64,000 nucleotides of DNA from Eikenella exigua (GCF_008805035.1 NZ_CP038018.1:1674001-1738000), one strand, 5' to 3'; shown: positions 1 through 9,017, numbered from the stretch's first letter. Made by a program: numbers and translations. The notes: a model not told the origin generated them from the sequence alone.

Positions 1-198
1 ACCTTCCACGGCTTTGGCAGCCGCCGCTTCAAGTTCTGTTGCATCGGCAGGCAAGGCCATAGCAGGCGCCTGCTGGCCTTCGGCAGTGTTGGAAGCAGCC
101 GGCAGTGCAAATGCTGCGTTGTTTTGGCTATTATTTTGATTGGGATTACAGGCGGCCAGCAACAGGGCCGCAGCCACAGTGGCGAAGTGTTTATTCAT
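1..198 (-). CDS. Partial lipoprotein, N-terminal 66 residues
   Basis: Only the start of this gene is in the window; it runs off the left edge. The protein begins MNKHFATVAAALLLAACNPN, a lipoprotein signal peptide with a lipobox (LLAAC) whose Cys would be lipidated and exposed at the cell envelope. The visible mature part is rich in Ala, Asn and Gln with no recognisable domain. The start ATG is the complement of 196-198. The function cannot be told from this fragment. Confidence 0.7.
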   Translation of the reverse strand, partial: MNKHFATVAAALLLAACNPNQNNSQNNAAFALPAASNTAEGQQAPAMALPADATELEAAAAKAVEG

Positions 199-307
199 AG
201 ATTTCCCTATTGGAATTGGTGAGTATCTGCGCGATTGGCAGATTGATGCAATTCTATAGCCAAACTCATTATTTTTCCATACAGGATGCTACCCACACCG
301 CCATAGC

Positions 308-340
308 AAAAGGCTACCTGAAAACCTTCAGGTAGCCTTT
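308..340. terminator. Inverted pair of Eikenella-type DUS
   Basis: AGGCTACCTGAA and TTCAGGTAGCCT face each other with almost no loop, forming a strong hairpin between two minus-strand genes. It lies just past the stop of the 358-1119 gene and can end its transcript while also acting as an uptake signal. Confidence 0.7.
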
Positions 341-357
341 GATGGTTTATACCAGCT

Positions 358-1119
358 TTAGCGCAGGTGTTTGCTCATCAGATAATTCACGCGCTGGAGG
401 CTCTCGCGCAGCTGAGTCTGCACCTCGTCTGCCGTAGCGCTGCTGCCGTCTTCTTTCCAGAATTCGGTTTTAACCGCATTCTCTTTGCCCACGCTCTGCA
501 TCAGCTTGTTGCCGTTGGTGTAGTAGTAGGTGCGCACCAAACCGTTGTCGGTGTGGTTATCAATTAGCTCGAACATCGGTTTGCCGTTTTCGTAGAAGCC
601 TTTTATTTCGAAGGGTGTATCTTTAACATCCGGCTCACCCGCAATGCTCAACACCAGCTGGCCATTTTCAGCATACATGCCGGCACGTTGCGATTTGCCG
701 TCATGGATTTCGGCAAAATTAGTGAGGCGGCCTTCGGGGGTGTACCACACCACCAAGCCTTCAATCACTTCGGAGCTGGAGTTTTTCAGCTCGCTGTCTT
801 TGCTGATGATAACGGGGTTAATCTGCTTGGTGTGGCTGTCTTGGTAGAAATCCTGCACCACGGCTTTGCCGTCGGCTGTGCGGCCGAGCAGCACGCGGTA
901 ATAGCCGCCTTTCATCGGACGGTCGGCAGCGTCGCCGTCAGCATCGTAGTAGGCAATGATATTTTCTTGCGCTTCGCGTTGGCGCAGGGCGGCGGCAGCC
1001 TGCTCAGTGCGGGCGGAAAGCTGGTCGGCACGGGCGGGGAAGGCATCGCCGCTGCCGGTAGCGGCACAGGCACCGAGCAAGGCAGACAATACGGCGGCGG
1101 TGAGAATATTTTTCAGCAT
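358..1119 (-). CDS. Hypothetical lipoprotein with MORN/YwqK-like repeats
   Basis: A 253-residue protein with a lipoprotein signal (lipobox LLGAC at about residues 14-18) and a mature part rich in short beta-hairpin-like segments such as GKPMFELIDNHTDNG and RTYYYTNGNKLMQSV. These resemble MORN-type or YwqK-type repeats, in which a Tyr or Trp plus 'NG' recurs about every 20-25 residues. An AGGAG ribosome site lies upstream of the ATG (complement of 1117-1119). I infer an envelope lipoprotein; no catalytic motif is visible. It is a single-gene unit with a DUS hairpin at its 3' side. Confidence 0.65.
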   Translation of the reverse strand: MLKNILTAAVLSALLGACAATGSGDAFPARADQLSARTEQAAAALRQREAQENIIAYYDADGDAADRPMKGGYYRVLLGRTADGKAVVQDFYQDSHTKQINPVIISKDSELKNSSSEVIEGLVVWYTPEGRLTNFAEIHDGKSQRAGMYAENGQLVLSIAGEPDVKDTPFEIKGFYENGKPMFELIDNHTDNGLVRTYYYTNGNKLMQSVGKENAVKTEFWKEDGSSATADEVQTQLRESLQRVNYLMSKHLR

Positions 1120-1260
1120 AATGGTTTGACTCCTAAAAATAACGCTGGGTGGCGTGCAGTCTACACCAAAAGGTGGACGGTGTGTTTACGGTGGAATATT
1201 GTGGTTTGTTTTATATAATTATTTTTAATCAGTTAAGATTAATTTCGTTGGAATTTCTGT

Positions 1261-1300
1261 TTTCAGGTAGCCTTTCATCCCTGCTTGAAGCTACCTGAAA
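1261..1300. terminator. Inverted DUS pair
   Basis: TTTCAGGTAG and CTACCTGAAA flank a loop of about 20 bases just past the stop of the AmpG-like gene on the minus strand. It is a likely terminator for that gene. Confidence 0.55.
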
Positions 1301-1302
1301 CC

Positions 1303-2859
1303 TCACCTCCGCAGCGGCAGCTTGCGTCCCACCAGCCACACCAGGCCGAGCACCGGCAGGCCCAAGAGTGCGGTGAAGAGGAAGAATCCATCGTAGCCAA
1401 TTTGGTTCACGATACTGCCGGAGTAGCCGCCCAGCGTTTTGGGCAGGAGCGTCATCAGCGAGCTGAACAGGGCGTATTGAACGGCGGTAAATCGAATACT
1501 GGTGAGCGAGGAGAGGAAGGCCACAAACACGGCGCTGGCCAAACCGCCCGCCAGATTATCGAAGGCCACGGCCAAATAGAGGAAGGGCAGATTATGCCCC
1601 TGCCAAAACAGCAAGATAAACAGCAAATTGGTGGCCGAAGCCAGCACTGCGCCGAGCATCATCATTTTCATCACGGCAAACCGCTGCGCCAAGAGGCCGC
1701 CGAAGAAGCCGCCGGCAATCGACATCAGCACACCGAAGGTTTTCACTGCGCCGGCAATTTCATCTTTGCTGAAGCCCATATCGGCATAAAACACATTGGC
1801 AATCACCCCGGCCACAATATCCGAAATACGGTATAGCCCGATTAAGGCCAACAGCAGCGCGGCATGGCGACCGTAGCGCTGGAAAAAGTCGGCCAGCGGC
1901 AACACCCAGGTTTGCCGCACCACTTCGCCGCGCACCAGCCCCAGCAACACCAACAGCCGCCCCGTCAGCACCGCCGCCATCAGTGCTGCCGAAAGCCGCG
2001 CGCCCTCCCACAACAGGGAAAGCAGCGGCCCTTGGTTTTCAGGTAGCCACCCGCCAACCACTCGGAACACCAGCACAAAAGCCGCCACCGCGCACACAAA
2101 CAAACCCACCAGCCGCGCATTGTCTCCCAGCGCCAAGCCGGCCGGCCGCTCGCGCTTGACAGCAGGCTCGGCCACCCACAGCGTGGTGAGCACACCGGCA
2201 CCCATGGTGGCCGCCATCAGCCAATAAGTGTTGCGCCAGGCGGCATACAGATAATGCTCCTTTTCCGAGCCGAAGCCGCTGGCCAGCCACAACGCGCCCG
2301 CCCCGGCCACAATCATGCCCACGCGGTAACCCGCCGCATAAGTGGCCGACATCACCGACTGCATCGCCGCATCGCCCGGCGCGCTTTCGATGCGGTAGGC
2401 ATCGATCACCACGTCCTGTGTGGCCGAAGAAAAGCCGAGCAACACCGCCGCTGCCGCCATCCACGGCAACACCGCCGCATTGGCCGGATTGAGCGCAGCC
2501 ATCGCCAAAATCGCGGCGATAATCAGCCCCTGCGCCAGCAGCAGCCAGCCGCGCCGCTGCCCGAAACGGCGTGTGAGCCACGGCAGCGGCAACGCATCGA
2601 TCAACGGCGCCCAGATAAATTTGAAGGAATAGCCCAATGCCGCCCAGCTGAACATGGTAACCGTGGCGCGGTCGACGCCTGCTTCGGTGAGCCACAGCGA
2701 GAGGCTGGAGAAAATCAGCAAAATCGGAATCCCCGCCGCAAAACCGAGCAATAGCATGGCCACGGCACGGCGGTCGGTGTAGCCCGCCCACGCGCGCCGC
2801 TGCGGCGTTTGGCCGTCGGCATGGGAGGAATCGGCTGGGCGTTGGCTGGATGAATTCAT
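1303..2859 (-). CDS. ampG: AmpG-type muropeptide permease (MFS)
   Basis: About 518 residues with some 12-14 hydrophobic segments. The N-terminal block (GFAAGIPILLIFSSLSLWL, then FKFIWAPLID, then a charged RRFGQRRGWLL loop) and the TQDVVIDAYR motif near residue 140 are typical of AmpG, the inner membrane permease that brings GlcNAc-anhydroMurNAc peptides back into the cytoplasm for cell wall recycling. A frame extension to 2925 exists, but the ATG at 2857-2859 is preceded by GGAG at a good distance, so I chose it. Neisseria use AmpG to limit release of peptidoglycan fragments; the same role here is inferred. Substrate specificity cannot be read from the sequence. Confidence 0.8.
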   Translation of the reverse strand: MNSSSQRPADSSHADGQTPQRRAWAGYTDRRAVAMLLLGFAAGIPILLIFSSLSLWLTEAGVDRATVTMFSWAALGYSFKFIWAPLIDALPLPWLTRRFGQRRGWLLLAQGLIIAAILAMAALNPANAAVLPWMAAAAVLLGFSSATQDVVIDAYRIESAPGDAAMQSVMSATYAAGYRVGMIVAGAGALWLASGFGSEKEHYLYAAWRNTYWLMAATMGAGVLTTLWVAEPAVKRERPAGLALGDNARLVGLFVCAVAAFVLVFRVVGGWLPENQGPLLSLLWEGARLSAALMAAVLTGRLLVLLGLVRGEVVRQTWVLPLADFFQRYGRHAALLLALIGLYRISDIVAGVIANVFYADMGFSKDEIAGAVKTFGVLMSIAGGFFGGLLAQRFAVMKMMMLGAVLASATNLLFILLFWQGHNLPFLYLAVAFDNLAGGLASAVFVAFLSSLTSIRFTAVQYALFSSLMTLLPKTLGGYSGSIVNQIGYDGFFLFTALLGLPVLGLVWLVGRKLPLRR

Positions 2860-3026
2860 GGTGCTGCTCCACTGCGGGGTAAAACTAGAAAACGCGGCAT
2901 TATAGCGCGTTTGCTGAAACGGCAAGGTTAAGCCACAATCAAGATGAGCCCTCCCTCTGTTGCCCTATTTTGACTTTCATCCACTATAACCATCAAGCCT
3001 AACACCAGCCAGCGCAAACAAAATAA

Positions 3027-3060
3027 AAGCTACCTGAAAACCATTTTTCAGGTAGCCTTT
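3027..3060. terminator. Inverted DUS pair
   Basis: AGCTACCTGAAAA and TTTTTCAGGTAGCCTTT form a hairpin just past the darP stop codon (minus strand). One arm has a variant first half. Confidence 0.6.
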
Positions 3061-3085
3061 GTCTTGCTGGCCAGGGCTAAACCGC

Positions 3086-3655
3086 TTATTCCTGCTCCCC
3101 GCTCTGTTCGTCTTCCTCCTCCGGCATATCTGCGGCGGGGTTATCCGCCTCCATCGCTTCTTTCAGGTAGCGGTAGAGCGCGCGGAAGTGTTTGGGCGGC
3201 TTGGCCTGTTCGCGCTCCTTGCGCGTGTTGCGGATCAACGTGCGCAACTGGCCGGCTTCGGCCGCGGGGTAATCGCGCAGAAAGGCAGTGAGCACATCAT
3301 CGTTTTCCAACAGGGTTTCGCGCACCTGCTCCACACGCTGCAAGAAAGCGTTGTAGGCGGCATGACTGCCCTGCAGTTTATCGAGAAACTCGCGGATCGG
3401 CTCCGGATCGAGATCGCGCATCAGGCGGCCGATGTATTGCGTTTGCCGCTTGAGCGCGCCATTGCTATTGATTTTCTTATACATAGTAATGGCTTCCCGC
3501 AATTCCTCGGGCAATTCGATTTTCTTCAAGGTATCACCGGAAAGGCGGGCAAGCTGCATGCCCAAATCCTGCAAATCGTGCATTTCTTTTTTGCGGCGGG
3601 TTTTGCTCACCCATTCCTGCCGGTCTTCTGGCTGCTGTTGCATAGCGGTTTCCAT
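3086..3655 (-). CDS. darP: Ribosome-associated protein DarP (YjgA, DUF615)
   Basis: A highly charged 189-residue protein matching the DUF615/YjgA family, with the WVSKTRRKKEMHDLQDLG block near the N-terminus, a central RQTQYIGRLMRD motif and a C-terminal alpha-helical arginine-rich part. In E. coli DarP binds late 50S ribosomal precursors and aids peptidyl transferase centre maturation. An alternative ATG lies six codons upstream (3671-3673) and another four codons downstream; I chose METAMQQQ. A DUS core inside the gene codes for the RYLKEA segment. The acidic tail (PEEEDEQSGEQE) is typical of variation at the end of this family. Confidence 0.85.
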   Translation of the reverse strand: METAMQQQPEDRQEWVSKTRRKKEMHDLQDLGMQLARLSGDTLKKIELPEELREAITMYKKINSNGALKRQTQYIGRLMRDLDPEPIREFLDKLQGSHAAYNAFLQRVEQVRETLLENDDVLTAFLRDYPAAEAGQLRTLIRNTRKEREQAKPPKHFRALYRYLKEAMEADNPAADMPEEEDEQSGEQE

Positions 3656-3810
3656 AGAAAAAGTTGGCGGCATTTTAGCAAAGTTTGCGCACGGCGGCTT
3701 TCAGGTAGCCTGAGTTTAGGTAGGAGGGCTACCTGAAAACTAAAGTTACCATAAGGATACTGACTTTCTGCAAGGCTAAAACTGATTGGTGGATATGGCA
3801 TAATCCGATT

Positions 3811-3822
3811 TTCAGGTAGCCT
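3811..3822. repeat. Eikenella-type DUS upstream of rhuM-like gene
   Basis: A perfect TTCAGGTAGCCT 26 bases before the RhuM-like start codon. Together with the copy at 4829-4840 it brackets the gene. Confidence 0.8.
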
Positions 3823-3848
3823 GCCCGCCCTGTAAACAAGGAAAACCC

Positions 3849-4826
3849 ATGTCCGAAATCCTGATTTACCAAACCGAAGACGGCCGCACCCGCGTAAACC
3901 TGCTGGTGCAGGAACACACCGTTTGGCTCAATCAAAGCCAACTTGCCGAACTTTTTGGCACCTCCGTACCAAACATTGCAACGCATATCAAAAATATATT
4001 TGAAGACAAAGAATTGGATGCGGATTCAGTTATTAAGAATTTCTTAATAACTGCTGCAGACGGCAAGCAATACCAAGTCAAACATTACGCTTTGGAAATG
4101 ATTCTGTCCGTCGGCTTCCGTGTACGCAGCAAACGCGGCGTGCAGTTCCGCCGTTGGGCTAACGAGGTTTTGACGGGCTATTTGGAAAAAGGCTTCATGC
4201 TGGACGACAAACGCCTGAAAAATCCCAACGGACGCGTGGATTACTTTGACGAACTGCTGGAAAGAATCCGCGACATCCGCGCCAGCGAAATGCGGTTTTA
4301 TCAAAAAGTGCGCGAACTGTTCAAACTCTCTACCGACTACGACTCCACCGACAAAGCCACGCAGATGTTTTTCGCCCAAGCGCAAAACAAACTGATTTAC
4401 GCCGTAACTCAGCAAACCGCCGCCGAACTCGTCTGCAACCGCGCCGACGGCAACGCCCCCAATATGGGGCTGACATCATGGAGCGGCGAACGCGTGCGCA
4501 AAGCCGACATCGTCATCGCCAAAAACTACCTGACCGCCAACGAAATCGACACACTCAACCGCCTGACCGTCATCTTCCTGGAAAGTGCGGAACTGCGCGC
4601 CAAAAACCGGCAAGACCTGACGCTTTCGTTTTGGCAAAGCCGCATAGACAGTATCATCGCCGACAACGGCTTCGCCGTATTGGAAGGCAAAGGCACGCGC
4701 AGCCACAAACAAATGGAAGCGTTTGCCGGCGAACAATACGGACTGTTCAGGCAAAACCGTTTGGCGCACATGGCGCGGCAGGCGGAAGCGGAAGATATTG
4801 CCGAATTAGAAGTATTGAAACGGTAG
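3849..4826 (+). CDS. RhuM-family protein (virulence_RhuM)
   Basis: A 325-residue protein of the RhuM family, first named from Salmonella pathogenicity island 3 and common in defence islands and mobile elements. The N-terminal part (TVWLNQSQLAELFGTSV, then ATHIKNIFEDKEL) looks like a DNA-binding helix-turn-helix. The middle holds the family's conserved YALEMILSVGFRVRSKRGVQFRRWA block, and the C-terminal half contains the ATQMFFAQAQNKLIYA and SHKQMEAFAGEQY segments. The biochemical function of the family is not established. Start supported by AAGGA upstream. The next gene, 50 bases downstream on the same strand, encodes an abortive-infection-type protein, so a shared defence role is plausible but inferred. 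Confidence 0.85.
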   Translation: MSEILIYQTEDGRTRVNLLVQEHTVWLNQSQLAELFGTSVPNIATHIKNIFEDKELDADSVIKNFLITAADGKQYQVKHYALEMILSVGFRVRSKRGVQFRRWANEVLTGYLEKGFMLDDKRLKNPNGRVDYFDELLERIRDIRASEMRFYQKVRELFKLSTDYDSTDKATQMFFAQAQNKLIYAVTQQTAAELVCNRADGNAPNMGLTSWSGERVRKADIVIAKNYLTANEIDTLNRLTVIFLESAELRAKNRQDLTLSFWQSRIDSIIADNGFAVLEGKGTRSHKQMEAFAGEQYGLFRQNRLAHMARQAEAEDIAELEVLKR

Positions 4827-4828
4827 TT

Positions 4829-4840
4829 TCAGGTAGCCTG
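4829..4840. repeat. Eikenella-type DUS between rhuM-like and abi-like genes
   Basis: TTCAGGTAGCCT starts two bases after the RhuM stop codon and is followed by GAAA, giving a short hairpin-prone TTTCAGGTAGCCTGAAA. Confidence 0.7.
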
Positions 4841-4875
4841 AAATAGATAAATTAAATGAACAGATAGGTATAAAA

Positions 4876-5618
4876 ATGCAAGATTTATTAATTCAAGCAC
4901 AAAGTCTACAAAATTTATTAATTTCCCGTGCCACCGGCGGAATTATATCCGCCAACGAAAGAGAATCTAATGCACAATATTTACAGCTAAGGCAATTATT
5001 TATCTCAAACAAAAAGTTTGAAAAATACATCCCAAGTTTTTTACTTACATGTAGGGATTTACATCAATTTTGGAATGAAGTAAAAGCACCGCGATTTGAG
5101 AAATATGCAGAGCGCAGAGAATTTATTTATAAAGCATTTGAACCATTATTGAATTTTATAGAATTTAATTATGGCAAGACTTGTCCTTCTGACGAATTAA
5201 TCAATCAAGGCATTAAAAAACTCGATGCTATACATATAGAAAATGCTTGGAAAAAGGCTCTCGAAAGACGGATTGATGACCCAGAAGGAGCAATTACATC
5301 TGCACGAACATTGATAGAAAGTGTATGCAAATATATCTTAGATGAAGCAAAAATCGCTTACGATGATAAACAGGATTTGCAGAAACTATATAAACAAACT
5401 GCCGAATATCTCAATCTCGCACCATCACAGCATACGGAGATTATCTTCAAACAAATATTAGGCGGCTGTACAGCTATCGTTGAAGGATTAGGCTCTTTAC
5501 GAAACCGTTTGAGCGATGCGCACGGAAAGGGAAAATAGGTATTAATCCCAAGCCCCGTCATGCACAATTAGCCATTAATTTATCAGGAACACTAGCAGTT
5601 TATTTACTAGAAACTTAG
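4876..5618 (+). CDS. Abortive-infection-type protein (Abi_C domain), C-terminus in the -1 frame
   Basis: Frame 0 gives 220 residues, ending at TAG 5536-5538. The second half (SARTLIESVCKYILDE, then LGSLRNRLSDAHGKGK) matches the abortive infection C-terminal domain. Family members usually continue after AHGKG with a P-x-PRHA-x-LA-N-L-G stretch. Exactly that (NPKPRHAQLAINLSG) is encoded from 5535 in the -1 frame and ends at TAG 5616-5618 after 27 codons. The frames meet at G GGA AAA (5529-5535), a canonical -1 slippery heptamer in the correct phase, directly before the stop. It is either programmed frameshifting or a one-base indel. The gene is clearly AT-richer than its neighbours, which fits lateral transfer. 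Abi proteins typically block phage by halting the infected cell; that role is inferred. Confidence 0.75.
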
Positions 5619-5693
5619 AAATACAAACAAAATTCTCGAAAATAACTTTTCAGGCTACCTGAAAATTTATTTTCGTTCTAACCTACACCCCAA

Positions 5694-5705
5694 AAGCAGC
5701 CTGCA
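5694..5705. repeat. AAGCAGCCTGCA motif upstream of tex
   Basis: A perfect copy of a 12-mer I recall as a Kingella-type DUS dialect. It sits 18 bases before the tex start. Further copies are at 23161-23172, 34968-34979, 60474-60485 and 60503-60514. Confidence 0.5.
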
Positions 5706-5723
5706 CCCATCAAAAGGACCCTC

Positions 5724-8000
5724 ATGAACATCACCCAAATCCTCTCCCAAGAACTCTCCGCCACCGCCGCGCAAATTACCGCCGCCGTCGAGCTTTTGGA
5801 CAACGGCGCGACTGTGCCCTTTATCGCCCGCTACCGCAAGGAAGCCACGGGCGGGCTGGACGACACGCAGTTGCGCCAGCTTGCCGAGCGGCTGCAATAC
5901 CTGCGCGAGTTGAAAGAGCACAAAGCCGTTGTTTTAAAAAGCATTGAAGAGCAAGGCAAGCTTTCAGACGACCTCAGGGCGCAAATCGAAGCCGCCGACA
6001 ACAAAACCGCGCTGGAAGACCTGTATCTGCCCTACAAGCCCAAACGCCGCACCAAGGCGCAAATCGCGCGCGAACACGGTTTGCAGCCGCTGGCGGACGT
6101 ATTGCTTGCCGAGCAGCCGCAGGATGTTGAAGCCGCCGCACAGGGCTACCTGAACGAAAATGTTCCCGACACCAAAGCCGCGCTGGACAGCGCGCGCGCG
6201 ATTCTGATGGAACAATTTGCCGAAGACGCGGAACTCATCGGCACGCTGCGCGACAAGCTGTGGAACGAAGCCGAAATCCACGCGCAAGTCGTTGAAGGCA
6301 AAGAAACCGAAGGCGAAAAATTCAGCGATTATTTCGACCACCGCGAACCCGTCCGCACCATGCCCAGCCACCGCGCGCTGGCGGTTTTGCGCGGCCGCAA
6401 CGAAGGCGTGTTGAACATCGCGCTCAAATACCAGCCCGACGACACGCCGATTACCCAGCAAAGCGAATACGAGCAAATCATCGCCCGCCGCTTCAAGGTT
6501 TCAGACGGCCACAAATGGCTGCTCGACACCGTGCGCCTGACTTGGCGCGCGAAAATCTTTTTGTCGTTGGAACTCGAAGCCTTAGGCCGTCTGAAAGAAG
6601 CCGCCGATACCGACGCGATTACCGTGTTCGCCCGCAATCTCAAAGACTTGTTGCTCGCCGCGCCCGCCGGACGGCTGACCACTTTGGGTCTCGACCCAGG
6701 CTACCGCAACGGCGTGAAATGCGCCGTGGTGGACGACACGGGCAAGCTGCTGGATACCGTCATCGTCTATTTACATCAAGAAAACAATATGTTGGCAACG
6801 TTGTCGCGCCTGATTAAACAACACGGCGTGAAGCTCATCGCCATCGGCAACGGCACTGCCAGCCGCGAAACCGACAAAATCGCGGGCGAACTGGTGCGCG
6901 GAATGCCCGAAAGCAGCCTGCACAAAATCGTCGTTTCCGAAGCCGGTGCGTCGATTTATTCCGCGTCCGAACTGGCGGCGCGCGAGTTCCCCGACTTGGA
7001 CGTTTCCCTGCGCGGCGCGGTGTCCATCGCCCGCAGGCTGCAAGACCCGCTTGCCGAACTGGTCAAAATCGACCCCAAATCCATCGGCGTGGGGCAGTAT
7101 CAGCACGACGTGAACCAAAGCCAGCTCGCCAAATCGCTGGACGCGGTGGTCGAAGACTGCGTGAACGCCGTCGGCGTGGACGTGAACACCGCCTCCGCCC
7201 CGCTCTTGGCGCGGATTTCCGGTTTGAATCAAACCCTTGCTCAAAACATCGTCGCCTACCGCGATGAAAACGGCGCATTCGACAGCCGCAAAAAATTGCT
7301 GAAAGTACCGCGTTTGGGTGAAAAAACCTTCGAGCAGGCGGCGGGCTTTTTGCGGATTAACGGCGGCAAAGAGCCGCTGGACGCCAGCGCCGTCCACCCC
7401 GAAGCCTATCCCGTTGTCGCCAAAATGCTGGCGCAACAAGGCATTACCGCCGCCGAACTCATCGGCAACCGCGAGCGCGTGAAGCAAATCAAAGCGTCCG
7501 ACTTCACCGACGAACGCTTCGGCCTGCCGACCATTTTGGACATCCTGTCCGAGCTGGAAAAACCCGGCCGCGACCCGCGCGGCGAGTTTCAGACGGCCTC
7601 CTTCGCTGAAGGCATCCACGAAATCAGCGACTTGCAAGTCGGCATGATACTCGAAGGCGTGGTTTCCAACGTCGCCAACTTCGGCGCATTCGTGGACATC
7701 GGCGTCCACCAAGACGGCTTGGTACACATCTCCGCCCTGTCCAATAAGTTCGTCCAAGACCCGCGCGAAGTGGTGAAAGCCGGCGACGTGGTGAAGGTGA
7801 AAGTGCTGGAAGTCGATGCCGCACGCAAACGCATCGCGCTGACCATGCGCTTGGATGACGAAGCGGGCGCGGAGAAGCGCGGCAAAAGGCTACCTGAAAC
7901 CGAAAAACGCGGCGCAAACAGCCGTTCCGGCCAGCCACAGCGCGAAAAGCAGCCTGCCAATTCGGCAATGGCGGATGCGTTTGCGAAGTTGAAGCGGTAA
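5724..8000 (+). CDS. tex: Transcription accessory protein Tex (S1 RNA-binding)
   Basis: A 758-residue Tex protein, a cytoplasmic nucleic-acid-binding factor linked to transcription. The N-terminal helical region is followed by a YqgF-like RNase H fold from about residue 320 (TLGLDPGYRNGVKCAVVDD), helix-hairpin-helix motifs around 490-560 (VGVDVNTASAPLLARISGL, LKVPRLGEKTFEQAAGF) and an S1 domain at about 636-705 (VGMILEGVVSNVANFGAFVD). The lysine-rich tail is variable. It starts at ATG after an AGGA site. The gene carries Neisseria-type DUS (AGGCCGTCTGAA at 6584, TTCAGACGGCCT at 7588, an 11/12 match at 6500) as well as an Eikenella DUS near its 3' end, which suggests import from Neisseria. A hairpin terminator follows. 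Confidence 0.93.
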   Translation: MNITQILSQELSATAAQITAAVELLDNGATVPFIARYRKEATGGLDDTQLRQLAERLQYLRELKEHKAVVLKSIEEQGKLSDDLRAQIEAADNKTALEDLYLPYKPKRRTKAQIAREHGLQPLADVLLAEQPQDVEAAAQGYLNENVPDTKAALDSARAILMEQFAEDAELIGTLRDKLWNEAEIHAQVVEGKETEGEKFSDYFDHREPVRTMPSHRALAVLRGRNEGVLNIALKYQPDDTPITQQSEYEQIIARRFKVSDGHKWLLDTVRLTWRAKIFLSLELEALGRLKEAADTDAITVFARNLKDLLLAAPAGRLTTLGLDPGYRNGVKCAVVDDTGKLLDTVIVYLHQENNMLATLSRLIKQHGVKLIAIGNGTASRETDKIAGELVRGMPESSLHKIVVSEAGASIYSASELAAREFPDLDVSLRGAVSIARRLQDPLAELVKIDPKSIGVGQYQHDVNQSQLAKSLDAVVEDCVNAVGVDVNTASAPLLARISGLNQTLAQNIVAYRDENGAFDSRKKLLKVPRLGEKTFEQAAGFLRINGGKEPLDASAVHPEAYPVVAKMLAQQGITAAELIGNRERVKQIKASDFTDERFGLPTILDILSELEKPGRDPRGEFQTASFAEGIHEISDLQVGMILEGVVSNVANFGAFVDIGVHQDGLVHISALSNKFVQDPREVVKAGDVVKVKVLEVDAARKRIALTMRLDDEAGAEKRGKRLPETEKRGANSRSGQPQREKQPANSAMADAFAKLKR

Positions 8001-8010
8001 GGTAGGTATC

Positions 8011-8046
8011 AAAAAGAGCTGCAAAATGATTTGCGGCTCTTTTTTC
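8011..8046 (+). terminator. Rho-independent terminator of tex
   Basis: AAGAGCTGCAAA pairs with TTTGCGGCTCTT around a 4-base loop and is followed by a run of T. It is not built from DUS, unlike most terminators in this window. Confidence 0.8.
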
Positions 8047-8222
8047 ACAGCTGATCAGGATATACAAATAAAAGGTTCCACTAAAAATTGAGGCCGTGCC
8101 TGCAATTTTATTGCAGTGATTTGGCCAAGCAGCCGCAGGCTACCTGAAACTCATCGACCAATCTTGGCGAAACCCCCGCTTCGTGCCACAATCCATGCTG
8201 TTCCCACCTCACGCCGCCCATC

Positions 8223-9017
8223 ATGACTCCGATCCTCGCCTTCGATATCGAAACCGTTCCCGATACCAACGGCATCCGCCTGCTGCACGGCCTGCCCGCC
8301 GATACGCCCGATGCCGACGTGGTGGCTTGGGCGCAGCAGCAGCGCCGCGCCACGCACAACGGCAGCGATTTTATGCCCTATCATTTGCAGCAGGTGGTGG
8401 CCATTTCCTGCTGCATGCGCTGGGGTAGCGACAAAATCCATGTGGGCACCATCGGCGAAATCGGCGATAGCGAAGAAACCATCATCGCCAAATTTTTCGA
8501 GCTGATCGAAAACCACACCCCGCAGTTGGTGAGCTGGAACGGCGGCGGCTTCGACCTGCCCGTGCTGCACTACCGTGCCCTGATTCACGGCCTCTCCGCC
8601 GCCCGCTATTGGGACACCGGCGAGGGCGACTTCGGCGACAGCCGCGACTTCAAGTGGAACAACTACATCAACCGCTACCACAACCGCCATTGCGATCTAA
8701 TGGATCTACTCGCCCTCTACCAGCCCCGCGCCAGCGTGCCTTTAGACGACATGGCCAAGCTGTGCGGCTTCCCCGGCAAGCTGGGTATGGACGGCAGCAA
8801 GGTGTGGCAGGCCTTCCACGAAGGCCGCCTGCGCGAAATCCGCGACTACTGCGAAACCGACGCCGCCAACACCTACCTGATGTTCCAACGCTTCCGCCTA
8901 ATGAGCGGCGCCGCCGATGCCGACGAATACGAAATGGAAATCCGGCGGCTCAAAGGCTACCTGAAAACCCAAGAAGACAAAGTGCATTGGCAGGAGTTCC
9001 TGGCCGCATGGCGTTGA
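8223..9017 (+). CDS. Predicted 3'-5' exonuclease, PolB-like (PF10108)
   Basis: A 264-residue protein with the DEDD exonuclease layout: ExoI DIETVPD at residues 7-13, ExoII around SWNGGGFDLPVLHYR (about residue 103), and ExoIII around RDYCETDAANTYLMF (about 217). It belongs to the family of predicted exonucleases related to the proofreading domain of family B DNA polymerases (WlaX-like). The likely substrate is 3' ends of DNA, but the physiological role is not known. Its last codons include a DUS, encoding the KGYLKTQ segment near the C-terminus. A DUS hairpin follows the stop. Confidence 0.85.
   Translation: MTPILAFDIETVPDTNGIRLLHGLPADTPDADVVAWAQQQRRATHNGSDFMPYHLQQVVAISCCMRWGSDKIHVGTIGEIGDSEETIIAKFFELIENHTPQLVSWNGGGFDLPVLHYRALIHGLSAARYWDTGEGDFGDSRDFKWNNYINRYHNRHCDLMDLLALYQPRASVPLDDMAKLCGFPGKLGMDGSKVWQAFHEGRLREIRDYCETDAANTYLMFQRFRLMSGAADADEYEMEIRRLKGYLKTQEDKVHWQEFLAAWR

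Noticed and set aside
308..340. Frequent short repeats that could be taken for CRISPR repeats
   Set aside because: They are 12-mers scattered over the whole window at irregular distances, in both orientations, and fit the DNA uptake sequence. No regular spacer pattern exists.
688..1218. Long open frame on the plus strand over the lipoprotein gene
   Set aside because: It is antisense to a gene with a lipoprotein signal and a ribosome site, and its protein is low in pattern and has no family.
6771..7757. 328-codon open frame antisense to tex
   Set aside because: It arises from the codon bias of tex; the protein is an unstructured run of Val, Gly, Phe and Asp with no known domain.
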